The notes: a model not told the origin generated them from the sequence alone. Positions 17,495 to 25,792 are shown, counted from the stretch's first letter. The stretch is 64,000 bases of DNA from Mariniflexile fucanivorans (GCF_004341235.1 NZ_SLUP01000001.1:434001-498000), one strand, 5' to 3'. A program made the numbers and translations.

Positions 17495-19258
17495 ATGAGC
17501 AAATTGTTAAAACATATTCACTCTCCAAAAGAACTCCGTCTTTTAAACCAAAAAGACTTACGGCAACTTGCCCAAGAATTACGAAACTTTATCATAAACA
17601 TTGTCGCTACCAAGGAAGGTCATTTAGGCGCTAGTTTGGGCGTGGTGGAATTAACCATCGCCTTACATTATGTATTTAACACACCCGAAGACCAACTCAT
17701 TTGGGATGTGGGCCATCAAGCATACGGACATAAAATTTTAACAGGCAGAAAAGAAATTTTTGACACCAACCGACAAATAGGCGGCATTAGTGGTTTCCCA
17801 AAACGTGATGAAAGTGTGTTCGATGCTTTTGGTGTTGGGCACGCATCGACCTCTATTTCAGCAGCGTTGGGAATGGCCATTGCCTCAAAATTGAAAGGCG
17901 ATTTATACAAACAACATATCGCAGTCATTGGCGATGCCAGTATTGCAGGCGGTATGGCGTTTGAAGGGTTGAATCATGCAGGTGTTACCGATGCTAATTT
18001 ATTGGTTATTTTAAACGATAATGCTATTGGCATCGACCCAAGTGTAGGTGCTTTAAAACAGTATTTAACCAACGTTAAAAAAGGCATTCATAGAAAAAAC
18101 AATATCATTGAAGCCTTAAATATTGATTATTCCGGACCAATTGATGGACATGATATTGATAAAATTATTTCAGAATTAAAACGCTTAAAAACCGTTAAAG
18201 GCCCTAAGTTTTTACATGTTATTACCACCAAAGGCAAAGGCTTAAAACAAGCCGAAGAAAACCAGGTAACCTACCACGCACCCGGAAAATTTGATGCTTC
18301 TACGGGTGATATTATTTTGAAATCAAAATCTGAATTTACAAAGTATCAAGATGTTTTTGGACACACAATTGTAGAGCTTGCGAAACAAAATAAAAACATT
18401 GTAGGCATCACGCCCGCCATGCCAACAGGAAGTTCCTTAAAATATATGATGGACGACATGCCAGATCGCGCTTTCGATGTGGGTATTGCCGAACAACACG
18501 CCGTAACGTTGGCTGCAGGTATGGCCACCCAAGGGTTAATTCCGTTTTGCAACATATATTCCACCTTTTTACAACGTGCTTACGACCAAATTATCCACGA
18601 TGTGGCATTACAAAAACTACCCGTTATTTTTTGTTTAGACCGCGCAGGTTTGGTGGGTGAAGATGGCGCTACGCATCACGGAGTTTTTGATTTATCATTT
18701 TTAAGATGCATTCCCAACCTCATCATTTTTGCACCACGCAACGAGATGGAGTTGCGCAACATGATGTACACTGCGCAACTAGGTTTGGATTTACCCATTG
18801 CTATTCGTTACCCCAGAGGTACGGGCGTGACGGTAGATTGGGAACAACCATTTACAAACATTGAAATTGGTAAAGGTATTCAACTAAAAGAAGGTAATAA
18901 AGTAGCCATTTTAAGCATCGGCACCATTGCCAAAAATGTAACCCAAGCGATTGCAAACTACAAACAACCCGAAAACATAGCGCATTACGATATGCGTTTT
19001 GTAAAACCTCTGGACGAAGCTTTATTACATACCATCTTCAAAACATTTGAAACCATTATTACCGTTGAAGACAACAGCATAAAAGGTGGTTTTGGCTCTG
19101 CAGTTTTGGAATTTGCTTTTGAAAATCACTATAAAAACAACATCAAACTTTTAGGCATTCCTGATGTGTTTATAGAACACGGTAGTGTTACCGAACTCCA
19201 AAAAAGTATTGGGTTGGATGTTGAGAGTTTATCAACTTTTTTTAGTGGTCTTATTTAG
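17495..19258 (+). CDS. dxs: 1-deoxy-D-xylulose-5-phosphate synthase
   Basis: This thiamine-diphosphate enzyme joins pyruvate and glyceraldehyde 3-phosphate in the first step of the MEP isoprenoid pathway. At 587 residues it is about 30 shorter than the E. coli enzyme, as in the compact Bacteroidetes form. Motifs: IWDVGHQAYGHKILTGR near residue 69, the thiamine-diphosphate motif from GDASIAGGMAFEGLNHAG to LNDNAIGI (usual GDG is GDA here), and the pyrimidine-domain DVGIAEQHAVTLAAGMA near 330. The C-terminal transketolase domain is complete. The ATG lies seven bases from a promoter element. Confidence 0.95.
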   Translation: MSKLLKHIHSPKELRLLNQKDLRQLAQELRNFIINIVATKEGHLGASLGVVELTIALHYVFNTPEDQLIWDVGHQAYGHKILTGRKEIFDTNRQIGGISGFPKRDESVFDAFGVGHASTSISAALGMAIASKLKGDLYKQHIAVIGDASIAGGMAFEGLNHAGVTDANLLVILNDNAIGIDPSVGALKQYLTNVKKGIHRKNNIIEALNIDYSGPIDGHDIDKIISELKRLKTVKGPKFLHVITTKGKGLKQAEENQVTYHAPGKFDASTGDIILKSKSEFTKYQDVFGHTIVELAKQNKNIVGITPAMPTGSSLKYMMDDMPDRAFDVGIAEQHAVTLAAGMATQGLIPFCNIYSTFLQRAYDQIIHDVALQKLPVIFCLDRAGLVGEDGATHHGVFDLSFLRCIPNLIIFAPRNEMELRNMMYTAQLGLDLPIAIRYPRGTGVTVDWEQPFTNIEIGKGIQLKEGNKVAILSIGTIAKNVTQAIANYKQPENIAHYDMRFVKPLDEALLHTIFKTFETIITVEDNSIKGGFGSAVLEFAFENHYKNNIKLLGIPDVFIEHGSVTELQKSIGLDVESLSTFFSGLI

Positions 19259-19327
19259 CTTAGTCAAGCTTCTGACATAGTCGTTCAAAATTAACAGCAC
19301 TTAATTGGCTCAAAAAAAGGTAAAAAC

Positions 19328-19358
19328 ATGAGCCGATTAACAAAAATAATCGGCTCAT
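19328..19358. terminator. Hairpin after dxs, probable terminator
   Basis: A perfect 12-bp inverted repeat ATGAGCCGATTA/TAATCGGCTCAT with a 7-base loop lies 69 bases after dxs. A T-rich stretch (ATTTTTT) begins about 10 bases after the stem, so termination is likely but not textbook. It also marks the left edge of the accessory cassette. Confidence 0.55.
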
Positions 19359-19416
19359 AGCTAAATATTTTTTCAATAATTCCTACAAATAGAGCTAGTG
19401 TTGTGAGAAAAAAATT

Positions 19417-19424
19417 TAAATTTG
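19417..19424 (+). promoter_or_regulatory. Putative -7 element of the accessory cassette
   Basis: TAAATTTG matches the -7 consensus 62 bases before the first cassette gene. No convincing -33 element is visible, so this rests on one motif in AT-rich DNA. Confidence 0.3.
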
Positions 19425-19486
19425 GTTTATTAGTCGATGAAGTTTATTGAAACGGGACTTTATTATACCTCATACCCACAAAATAT

Positions 19487-20011
19487 ATGATAGGAAAAAT
19501 AATTTTCATTGGAGGTATTCACGGAGTGGGAAAAAGTACTATATGTAAACACATATGCAGTGAGTTGAAAATGGAATATTTATCGGCTAGCGAACTTCTG
19601 AAGTGGAGTGAAATAAGTGAAGATTCTGCCAATAAAAAAGTAAAAGACATTATTTATACACAAGAACGTTTAATCTCAGGATTAGAAAAAAAAACACAAA
19701 CAGGGAAACAATATTTGTTAGATGGTCATTATTGTCTATTTAATAAGCAAAATGAAATTATAAAGATTCCATTGGAAACTTTTAAAAAAATTAATCCTAT
19801 TTCTTTAATTGTTATTTTTGGTGACATACTTGAAATAAAAAAAAGACTGGAGAAGAGAGATGGGGAGAAATACACAGGCCAACATTTAGAACGTTTGCAA
19901 AAAGAAGAACTTTTATACGCAAAATACTTGTCAAAAACTTTGGGTATAACTTTAAATGTAAGTCACCAAAATAATTATTTGGATTTAATAAATTCACTTA
20001 AAAAGCTCTGA
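19487..20011 (+). CDS. P-loop ATPase/kinase-like protein (adenylate kinase-like fold)
   Basis: The 174-residue protein has a Walker A motif GGIHGVGKST at residues 8-17 directly after the first beta strand. It continues like small P-loop kinases: LDGHYCLF (about 85-92) as a Walker B-like strand, LIVIFGDILEIKKRLEKRD (about 105-123) as the base-recognition/lid region, and a lysine/glutamate-rich helix after it. The substrate is unknown; similar short ATPases are annotated as AAA or nucleotide-kinase-like. It begins the accessory cassette, 52 bases before the next gene on the same strand. Confidence 0.75.
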   Translation: MIGKIIFIGGIHGVGKSTICKHICSELKMEYLSASELLKWSEISEDSANKKVKDIIYTQERLISGLEKKTQTGKQYLLDGHYCLFNKQNEIIKIPLETFKKINPISLIVIFGDILEIKKRLEKRDGEKYTGQHLERLQKEELLYAKYLSKTLGITLNVSHQNNYLDLINSLKKL

Positions 20012-20063
20012 TTGTAAAATGAATGATGCTAGTTAAATAGTATTATTAGCCTAAATTATATAA

Positions 20064-21113
20064 ATGGAAAACTCATTCTTCGTATTCACAGATAATAATA
20101 CTCATCTACAATTGGAGAGATTCCATATTTGCACATGGGAATTTAATAATAACAGTTCATTGATTGAATTTGGATTTGAAGTTAACAAAGAAACTATTAA
20201 GTCCAACAGTTTAGCAATTTCACTTTTTATACCTTGGATGACAAAAGCCTGTGAAGTAAAAGATTTGTATGATAATCTTAAAGTTGCTGAGAACAGTCGT
20301 TTTATTTTTAATGATTCGGTCACAAGAACTGATTCTTTGGATGGGGGCAGAAATAAATTTGGAGTGATACATGGATTTACAGAAAGAGAAGACTTATGCA
20401 TTTTGCCCATAATTGTTGACAAAAGCAATGACCAATTAATAACTGCCACCGTAAACCTCAAGCCATATAACGACCACAATGCTGAACATAAGCCTAATAT
20501 ATATTTTCGATTTTGGATTAAACCTTCAACCCCATATATCTCAATGAGAAAAAAAGGAATGGGTAAATCGACAATTATTTATGACTTAAAAATTAATGAG
20601 AAAAGAAATATTCCTGATAATCAAATCAACTTTTTTAGCGATAAAGAGTTATGCGATATAGAGAACTGCTTTTTATTTAACATCGTGCCTAATAAGTATG
20701 ATATTTTATTTTTTGACAACTCATCTTTGAAAAATGTTAGAACTCTTGAGCACGAATCTTTCAATAAATATTTAGGAGATAAGCGAGTCAAAAAAGATGA
20801 GCTTATTGTGGTTTTCAATAAAAAGAAAGGGACTGAATCTTATTCATTTTTTTCTATTTATTCTAAAGAGCGTATAGGTCTTGGTCAATTTTCTTTGGCC
20901 ATTTTGATTAATATTGTGTGTGGCATTTTACTGTTTATTCCTGCTTACCGTAGATCATTTAACCCTGAAATGCCGCTCAAAGATGTATGGAACCAATTAC
21001 CCGCTGAAATTTTTATTGCAGTTTGTATTTTCTTTGCAACACTTATCTACTTTATATGGCCATGGATAAAAAATAGTTTAGATAAAGGATGGGATTTGCT
21101 CAAGAAAAAATAG
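20064..21113 (+). CDS. Membrane-anchored protein of unknown function in the PIN/ASCH cassette
   Basis: I do not recognise the family. The 349 residues comprise a soluble, beta-rich N-terminal part of about 265 residues without a signal peptide, then two C-terminal membrane helices (about 270-292 and 315-338) separated by a short loop, ending in a lysine-rich tail. This topology puts the large N-terminal domain and the tail in the cytosol. The stop is 9 bases before the next small ORF, suggesting one operon with the PIN-GNAT and ASCH genes. In such a cassette it could be a membrane effector or sensor; this is speculation from context. Confidence 0.7.
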   Translation: MENSFFVFTDNNTHLQLERFHICTWEFNNNSSLIEFGFEVNKETIKSNSLAISLFIPWMTKACEVKDLYDNLKVAENSRFIFNDSVTRTDSLDGGRNKFGVIHGFTEREDLCILPIIVDKSNDQLITATVNLKPYNDHNAEHKPNIYFRFWIKPSTPYISMRKKGMGKSTIIYDLKINEKRNIPDNQINFFSDKELCDIENCFLFNIVPNKYDILFFDNSSLKNVRTLEHESFNKYLGDKRVKKDELIVVFNKKKGTESYSFFSIYSKERIGLGQFSLAILINIVCGILLFIPAYRRSFNPEMPLKDVWNQLPAEIFIAVCIFFATLIYFIWPWIKNSLDKGWDLLKKK

Positions 21114-21122
21114 AGTAAAAAT

Positions 21123-21263
21123 ATGTACATTATGGAAATTGAATATACTGTTAATTTGACCAATGCAGGGTTAAATAAGTACATTGATTGGTTATCTGAA
21201 CATCATAATAAATCTATTCTACAGATGGAAAAATCTAAATTTCATTCAAATTTAAATTTATGA
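21123..21263 (+). CDS. 46-residue small ORF overlapping the PIN-GNAT gene start
   Basis: An ATG at 21123 (alternative ATG at 21132) opens a frame of 46 codons, beginning MYIMEIEYTVNLTNAGLNKY. Its TGA stop (21261-21263) overlaps the ATG of the next gene (21260-21262) in the classical ATGA arrangement, so ribosomes finishing it could restart on the PIN-GNAT gene. It is soluble and slightly acidic, with no known domain. It occupies the place where an antitoxin gene often precedes a PIN toxin, but nothing in the sequence identifies it as one. It could instead be a leader ORF that only couples translation. Confidence 0.5.
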   Translation: MYIMEIEYTVNLTNAGLNKYIDWLSEHHNKSILQMEKSKFHSNLNL

Positions 21264-22765
21264 AAGCTTTACTCGATACAAACATTATAATTCATAGAGA
21301 AGCATCAAGAGTCATAAACCAAGATGTAGGGATTTTATATCGCTGGTTAGACCGTGTGAAATATACCAAATGTGTGCATTCAATGTCAATTACTGAAATT
21401 GAAAAATATAAGAACCAACAGACAGTTGAAACTTTTCAGATAAAATTAGATAGCTACGAAAAAATAGATATTCCTTCGCCTTTACAAAAGGAAGTAAAAG
21501 ATGTATCAGGTAAGATTGACGTAAACCAAAATGATATAAATGATACCCAACTTTTAAATGAGGTCTTCATTGGAAGGGTTGATATTTTGATAACAGAGGA
21601 CAAAAAAATTCATAAAAAAGCTGTTCTATTAGGTATTGATGGTAAGGTGTTTACGATAGATTCATTTCTTGAAAAGACATTTGCAGAGCATCCAGATTTA
21701 GTAAACTATAAAGTTCTCAATGTTCAGAAGTTAAAATTTGGCAGAATAAATCTCGAAGATAATTTTTTTGAAAGCTTAAAAGAAGACTACGAGGGTTTTG
21801 ACAAATGGTTTATAAAAAAATTTGACGAAGAAGCTTATATAACAGTAAATTCAAACAATGGTCGACTTTTATCTTTTCTTTATTTAAAAGTTGAGGATAT
21901 GGATGAGAACTACAGAGATACTAATCCTGTTTTTCTACCTAAAAAACGATTAAAAATCGGGACATTTAAGGTCATTAACAATGGCTTTAGATTGGGTGAG
22001 CGATTTATGAAAATCATTTTTGACAACGCTATAAAAAATAAAGTAGATGAAATCTATGTGACCATTTTTGATAAAAGAGATGAACAAAAAAGGTTGATTG
22101 ACCTTTTTGAGCAGTGGGGATTTGTGTTATGGGGTAAAAAAAATGAAGAATTAGTTTATGTGAGAGATTTTAGCAAGAAAGTAAATGAACATAATTTAAG
22201 ACATACTTATCCATATATTTCAAAAAATACTAATAATTGTTATATCGTTCCAATTTATCCTGATTATCATACAGAATTACTACCTGATTCCATCTTAAAT
22301 ACTGAATCGCCTTCTGAATTTATAGAAGATTTTCCTCATCGAAACGGAATTAACAAGGTTTATGTTTCGCGAGCATTACTACCACACCCTAATATCGGTG
22401 ACATTCTTGTGTTTTACAGAACAGGTGGTTATTATAAAAGCGTGGTATCAACGATAGGAGTGGTTCAAGAAATTAGATATGATTTTATAAACGAGGAAGA
22501 TTTCGTTGTTTATTGCAGAAAAAGTAGTGTATTCCCAGAAGACCAGCTAAGGGCGATGTGGAAATATTCAGGAACTAAACCTTTTGTCGTTAAATTCCTT
22601 TACATTTACTCCTTTCCACACCGAATAAACATGAAAGAATTGATAGATTTGCAAGTTTTAAGCGGAGTAAACGATGCTCCTAGAGGGTTTAAACAAATTT
22701 CAAAAGAACAATTTAAAAATATATTAAAAGCAACAAAAAGCGATGAAAGTTTTATTATCGATTAA
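21260..22765 (+). CDS. PIN nuclease - GNAT acetyltransferase - PUA-like (EVE/ASCH-type) fusion protein
   Basis: The 501-residue protein appears to hold three domains. Residues 1-140 look like a PIN RNase, with LLDTN (Asp6), SITEIE (Glu46), NDTQLL (Asp95) and LITEDKKIHKKA (Asp114), which supply the usual four acidic metal ligands. Residues about 165-300 resemble a GNAT acetyltransferase, with an acetyl-CoA loop-like FRLGERFMKIIFDNA and a final DLFEQWGFVLWGKK. Residues about 365-490 resemble the PUA-like EVE/ASCH fold (VGDILVFYR-type motif as IGDILVFYRTGG). The start overlaps the preceding small ORF (ATGA) and the end overlaps the ASCH gene by 23 bases. An RNA-cleaving and modifying role in a toxin or defence setting is inferred from the domains. 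Confidence 0.82.
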   Translation: MKALLDTNIIIHREASRVINQDVGILYRWLDRVKYTKCVHSMSITEIEKYKNQQTVETFQIKLDSYEKIDIPSPLQKEVKDVSGKIDVNQNDINDTQLLNEVFIGRVDILITEDKKIHKKAVLLGIDGKVFTIDSFLEKTFAEHPDLVNYKVLNVQKLKFGRINLEDNFFESLKEDYEGFDKWFIKKFDEEAYITVNSNNGRLLSFLYLKVEDMDENYRDTNPVFLPKKRLKIGTFKVINNGFRLGERFMKIIFDNAIKNKVDEIYVTIFDKRDEQKRLIDLFEQWGFVLWGKKNEELVYVRDFSKKVNEHNLRHTYPYISKNTNNCYIVPIYPDYHTELLPDSILNTESPSEFIEDFPHRNGINKVYVSRALLPHPNIGDILVFYRTGGYYKSVVSTIGVVQEIRYDFINEEDFVVYCRKSSVFPEDQLRAMWKYSGTKPFVVKFLYIYSFPHRINMKELIDLQVLSGVNDAPRGFKQISKEQFKNILKATKSDESFIID

Positions 22766-23129
22766 ACCAGAGTTTGCTTTCAAAATATTTGAAGGCGAAA
22801 AAAAATTTGAATTTAGAAAAGTTATATTTAAAAATCCAAGCGTGAAAACAGTCGTTGTTTATGCTTCATCCCCAGTTCAACAAGTTATTGGTGAATTTGA
22901 AATAGATGATATTCTAAGTTCGTCACCAAGTGAAATATGGGAGTTAACAAAAAAATATTCAGGAATTTCTGAAATTTATTTCCACGAATATTTTGAAAAT
23001 AAATTAGTTGCACACGCCATAAAAATTAAAAACACTAAAAAATATAAGAAACCCCTATCCTTAAAGGAAGATTTTAATGTCTTACCCCCACAGTCTTATA
23101 TGTATCTTAATTCAGAGGCAATAATTTGA
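22743..23129 (+). CDS. ASCH-domain protein
   Basis: The 128 residues form a stand-alone ASCH domain, a PUA-related fold proposed to bind RNA. The family signature GxKxxExR is exact at residues 18-25 (GEKKFEFR), after the typical N-terminal strand VLLSIKPEFAFKIF. The strand pattern VVVYASSPVQQVIGEFEIDDI follows. The gene overlaps the end of the PIN-GNAT-PUA-like gene by 23 bases, so the two products are probably made together. It may act as partner or specificity factor for that protein; this is inference from overlap and shared fold class. Confidence 0.87.
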   Translation: MKVLLSIKPEFAFKIFEGEKKFEFRKVIFKNPSVKTVVVYASSPVQQVIGEFEIDDILSSSPSEIWELTKKYSGISEIYFHEYFENKLVAHAIKIKNTKKYKKPLSLKEDFNVLPPQSYMYLNSEAII

Positions 23130-23302
23130 TAAATGAAAATAATGACGAAGTCTTTTATAACTTCAGAAAAATTATCAAAAGTACATTTGAAAGACTACTA
23201 CTTACAATTATAATCTTTTTCTTTGGGTTATTAATATTATTAAAGACAATTAGCTACCTACTAATTCAAAAAAACGCAACTTTCCAAACCCATAAACGTT
23301 AA
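23126..23302 (+). CDS. 58-residue putative membrane ORF at the cassette end
   Basis: A frame opened by TTG at 23126 overlaps the TGA stop of the ASCH gene (TTGA) and runs 58 codons. It encodes a charged N-terminus (INENNDEVFYNFRKIIKSTF) and one strong membrane helix at about residues 23-46 (RLLLTIIIFFFGLLILLKTI), then a basic tail. An ATG alternative in another frame gives only 26 codons. The close overlap and the coherent membrane segment favour a real gene, but the TTG start and short length leave doubt. Its 3' end includes a single AAACCCATAAAC unit like the octamers near 3500. Confidence 0.42.
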   Translation: MINENNDEVFYNFRKIIKSTFERLLLTIIIFFFGLLILLKTISYLLIQKNATFQTHKR

Positions 23303-23396
23303 ACGAACAAACCTAAATTTAATATTCCCAATTCCATGTAGGGTTAGGTACTATATTCACTACAAAACAACACCAAGCAAAAACCCTCACCCAACA

Positions 23397-23852
23397 ATGA
23401 CCTTCAGAAAAGCCACAGCACAAGATATTTCAGCTATTGTAGAACTCATGGCAGACGATGCACTTGGGCAACAAAGAGAAAATTTCCAAACGCCATTACC
23501 CGCAGCCTATTTAAAAGCATTTGAAAACATAATTGCTGATGCCAATCAAGAACTTATGGTTGTGGAAGATGACAACCATGCCATTATTGGAACGTTTCAA
23601 TTAACCTTTATTCAATACTTGTCTTATTGTGGTGGCATAAGAGCGCAAATAGAAAATGTAATGGTTCGCAAAGACCAAAGAGGTTTAGGCATTGGAAAAG
23701 GTATGTTTGAATGGACCATAAACAGAGCGAAAGAGCGAAATGCACATGTACTGCAATTAACTTCGGACAAAAAAAGACCCAGGGCTATTAAATTTTACGA
23801 AGATTTGGGTTTTGTTGCCACTCATGAAGGGATGAAATTACATTTTAAATAA
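23397..23852 (+). CDS. GNAT family N-acetyltransferase
   Basis: This is a single-domain 151-residue acetyl-CoA-dependent acyltransferase. The N-terminal MTFRKATAQDISAIVELM strand-helix, the acetyl-CoA binding loop QRGLGIGKGM (about residues 98-107, matching R/QxxGxG/A) and the final AIKFYEDLGFVATHEGMKLHF are all present. IENVMVRKDQRG supplies the usual beta4 strand. The substrate is not predictable; amino acid or small amine acetylation is common for this subfamily. It lies outside the overlapping cassette, 94 bases from the last cassette ORF, and is followed by a long repeat field. Confidence 0.9.
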   Translation: MTFRKATAQDISAIVELMADDALGQQRENFQTPLPAAYLKAFENIIADANQELMVVEDDNHAIIGTFQLTFIQYLSYCGGIRAQIENVMVRKDQRGLGIGKGMFEWTINRAKERNAHVLQLTSDKKRPRAIKFYEDLGFVATHEGMKLHFK

Positions 23853-24356
23853 ACGTCATTACGAGGAAGCATGACGAAGTAATCTGCAACTTCAACTTTC
23901 TAAGTAATCTAGGACTCCTAATTTAAGAGATTGCTTCGTTGCTGTCGCAATGACGCTCGGGTTGATATTCCGTTACTTTGTTCGAAATAACCTAAAGTAT
24001 CGTTACGAGGAGTTCCGATAATTATTGGAAGACGAAGTAATCTTTTTGGTTTATGAGATTGCCACAGAAAATTAGAAATTTTCTTCGCAATGACGGAACT
24101 AGATTTAGTTTTTAGGCTATGCTTAAGACAATCTTCAACCCTGAAAACGTCAAAACATTGCCGAATTTGGTTAGGGATAGCAGTGGAAAGCCTTTTTAAA
24201 ACTTTGTTACAGACAAATTAGGCAAGAACTTAAATTGGACAGATTGCTTCGCCCTTCGTCCTCGCAATGACGTTTTAAAAAGATTGTAGCGTATAGCCCG
24301 ACCCCTTTTCGGGGTAACGCCCAAACACTTAAAAAGATTCCTTTTCTTAAAGGAAT
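23853..24356. repeat. Repeat field between the acetyltransferase and carbonic anhydrase genes
   Basis: No gene is visible in these 504 bases. They contain several copies, in both orientations, of a CGTCATTGCGAGGA / TTGCTTCG...CGCAATGACG element (about 23855-23955, 24001-24095, 24240-24272). One 41-base stretch at 24055-24095 is identical to 44926-44966. A GGGATAGCAGTGGAAAGCC piece lies near 24175. At 24285-24329 is an element ending in AGCCCGACCCC-TTTTC-GGGGTAACGCCC with a small hairpin, related to pieces near 16470 and 44970. This is a cluster of dispersed flavobacterial repeats. Confidence 0.8.
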
Positions 24357-24872
24357 TTACTCCTTAAACCAGCTTGAATATTTAATATAATTATTGGCGA
24401 TACGGTCTATTTGACCAGATACTAACTCTTGGCTAATGTCTTTTATTTTTACGGCTGGACAACCTGCGTAAATACTACCCGACTCTACTCGCGTATTTTG
24501 GGTTACTACAGCACCTGCTGCTATGATGCTGTTACTTTCTACAACGCAATTATCCATAACGATGCTTCCCATACCTATTAGAACATTATCGTGAATGGTG
24601 CAACCGTGTACAATGGCATTGTGCCCTATGGATACGTTATTGCCAATTGTGGTTGGACACGTTAAATAGGTGGCATGTATAACGGCACCATCTTGCACGT
24701 TTACTTTATTGCCCATTTTTATAAAGTTTACGTCGCCACGAATTACGGCATTAAACCAAATACTGCATTGGTTTCCTGCAACGACATCGCCCACGATGGT
24801 GGCGTTTTCGGCTATGTAACAATCTTCTGGCAATTGTGGTGATTTTCCGTTTACTGGTTTTATTATTGGCAT
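24357..24872 (-). CDS. Gamma-carbonic anhydrase family protein (hexapeptide repeat)
   Basis: The 171-residue protein is a left-handed beta-helix with repeated I/V-G-x-N/D-x hexapeptides from about residue 20 to 140. The zinc ligands expected for gamma-carbonic anhydrases are in place: His66 (GAVIHA), His84 and His89 (IGHNAIVHG). RGDVNFIKMGNKVNVQDG is the family signature. It belongs to the YrdA/CaiE-like group, in which many members show weak or no carbonic anhydrase activity, so the reaction is uncertain. It is the last gene on the minus strand before the repeat field. Confidence 0.9.
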   Translation of the reverse strand: MPIIKPVNGKSPQLPEDCYIAENATIVGDVVAGNQCSIWFNAVIRGDVNFIKMGNKVNVQDGAVIHATYLTCPTTIGNNVSIGHNAIVHGCTIHDNVLIGMGSIVMDNCVVESNSIIAAGAVVTQNTRVESGSIYAGCPAVKIKDISQELVSGQIDRIANNYIKYSSWFKE

Positions 24873-24890
24873 GATACTATTTGTTATTTT

Positions 24891-24920
24891 TATTGACTAT
24901 TATTGACTATTATTGACTAT
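24891..24920. repeat. Three exact tandem copies of a 10-base unit
   Basis: TATTGACTAT is repeated three times without change in the gap upstream of the carbonic anhydrase gene. It is followed by another CGCAATGACG-type repeat fragment (about 24922-24983) that touches the end of the response regulator gene. Confidence 0.85.
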
Positions 24921-24985
24921 TAAAACGAAGCAACCTGTTACATATAATAAGATTACTTCGGTCATACTTTCCTCGCAATGACGTT

Positions 24986-25720
24986 TTATTGGAAATATGA
25001 TAAAAGTTCGGACTTTCTGGAAGCGGAAACCATGATTTCTTTTCCGTTGCTTAAAACAACGCTTCCGCCTTTTCCTTTTACGTATTTCACAACTTCGTTT
25101 ACGTTTACTAAATACGATTTGTGTACTCTTGCAAAATTACTATCAATTAACGCATCTTCAAAGTATTTTAACGTCTTACTTACTATTTTTTTCTTATTGC
25201 TGTTTAAATGGATTTCGGTATAGTTATCATCGGCTTTACAGAATAAAATATCGGAGGTATTTATTACCTCGAAACCATCTAATTGCGGAATGGTTATCTT
25301 TCCGTTAACCGTGCTGGTTTTTGGTACAAGTATTTGGTTTTGTAATTTATTTTCTTTGGTTTTTATTTCGGTAACATAATCTACAGCTTTAATAAGCTCG
25401 TCAATAGAGATGGGTTTCATTAAATAATAGGATGCGTGCGCGTTTAAAGCATCTATTGCATAATGATTGTAAGCTGTTACGAATATGGTTTCGAAATTGA
25501 TATCGCCAACCTTGTCGAGCAAATCGAACGCATTGCCATAGGGCATTTCTACGTCTAGAAACACCACATCTAAATCGTTATTACGAATTAACACCAAAGC
25601 TTCTTCAACGTTTGCTGCTTCATCTAAAACTGTTATGTTTGGGCAATATTTTTTGAGATAGTTTTTGAGAATCTGTCTGCTTGTTTCTTCGTCTTCTACG
25701 ATGATGGAGGTTAGTTTCAT
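24986..25720 (-). CDS. LytTR family DNA-binding response regulator
   Basis: The 244-residue regulator has a receiver domain (about 1-125) with acidic residues Asp10/Glu11, phosphoacceptor Asp56 in VFLDVEMP and Lys in YYLMKPIS, followed by a C-terminal LytTR DNA-binding domain (about 140-244; LFCKADDNYTEIHL, FARVHKSYLVN). It is almost certainly the partner of the LytS-like kinase at 26273-28486 on the same strand. The pair is separated by a GIY-YIG gene and direct repeats, so co-transcription may have been altered. Confidence 0.92.
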   Translation of the reverse strand: MKLTSIIVEDEETSRQILKNYLKKYCPNITVLDEAANVEEALVLIRNNDLDVVFLDVEMPYGNAFDLLDKVGDINFETIFVTAYNHYAIDALNAHASYYLMKPISIDELIKAVDYVTEIKTKENKLQNQILVPKTSTVNGKITIPQLDGFEVINTSDILFCKADDNYTEIHLNSNKKKIVSKTLKYFEDALIDSNFARVHKSYLVNVNEVVKYVKGKGGSVVLSNGKEIMVSASRKSELLSYFQ

Positions 25721-25746
25721 TCCTTTATTTTTTATTCTTTATTTTT

Positions 25747-25792
25747 ATTGGCGCTTCGATAAGCTCAGCGTGACATTTCGTTTTTCATTTGG
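25747..25792. repeat. Direct repeat, downstream copy, flanking the GIY-YIG gene
   Basis: This 46-base stretch starting ATTGGCGCTTCGATAAGC matches 26214-26259 in the same orientation with two differences. Together the copies bracket the GIY-YIG gene. The core GCTTCGA-A-GCTCAGCGTGACATTTCG belongs to the dispersed TGAGC-GTCGAA repeat family. Confidence 0.85.
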
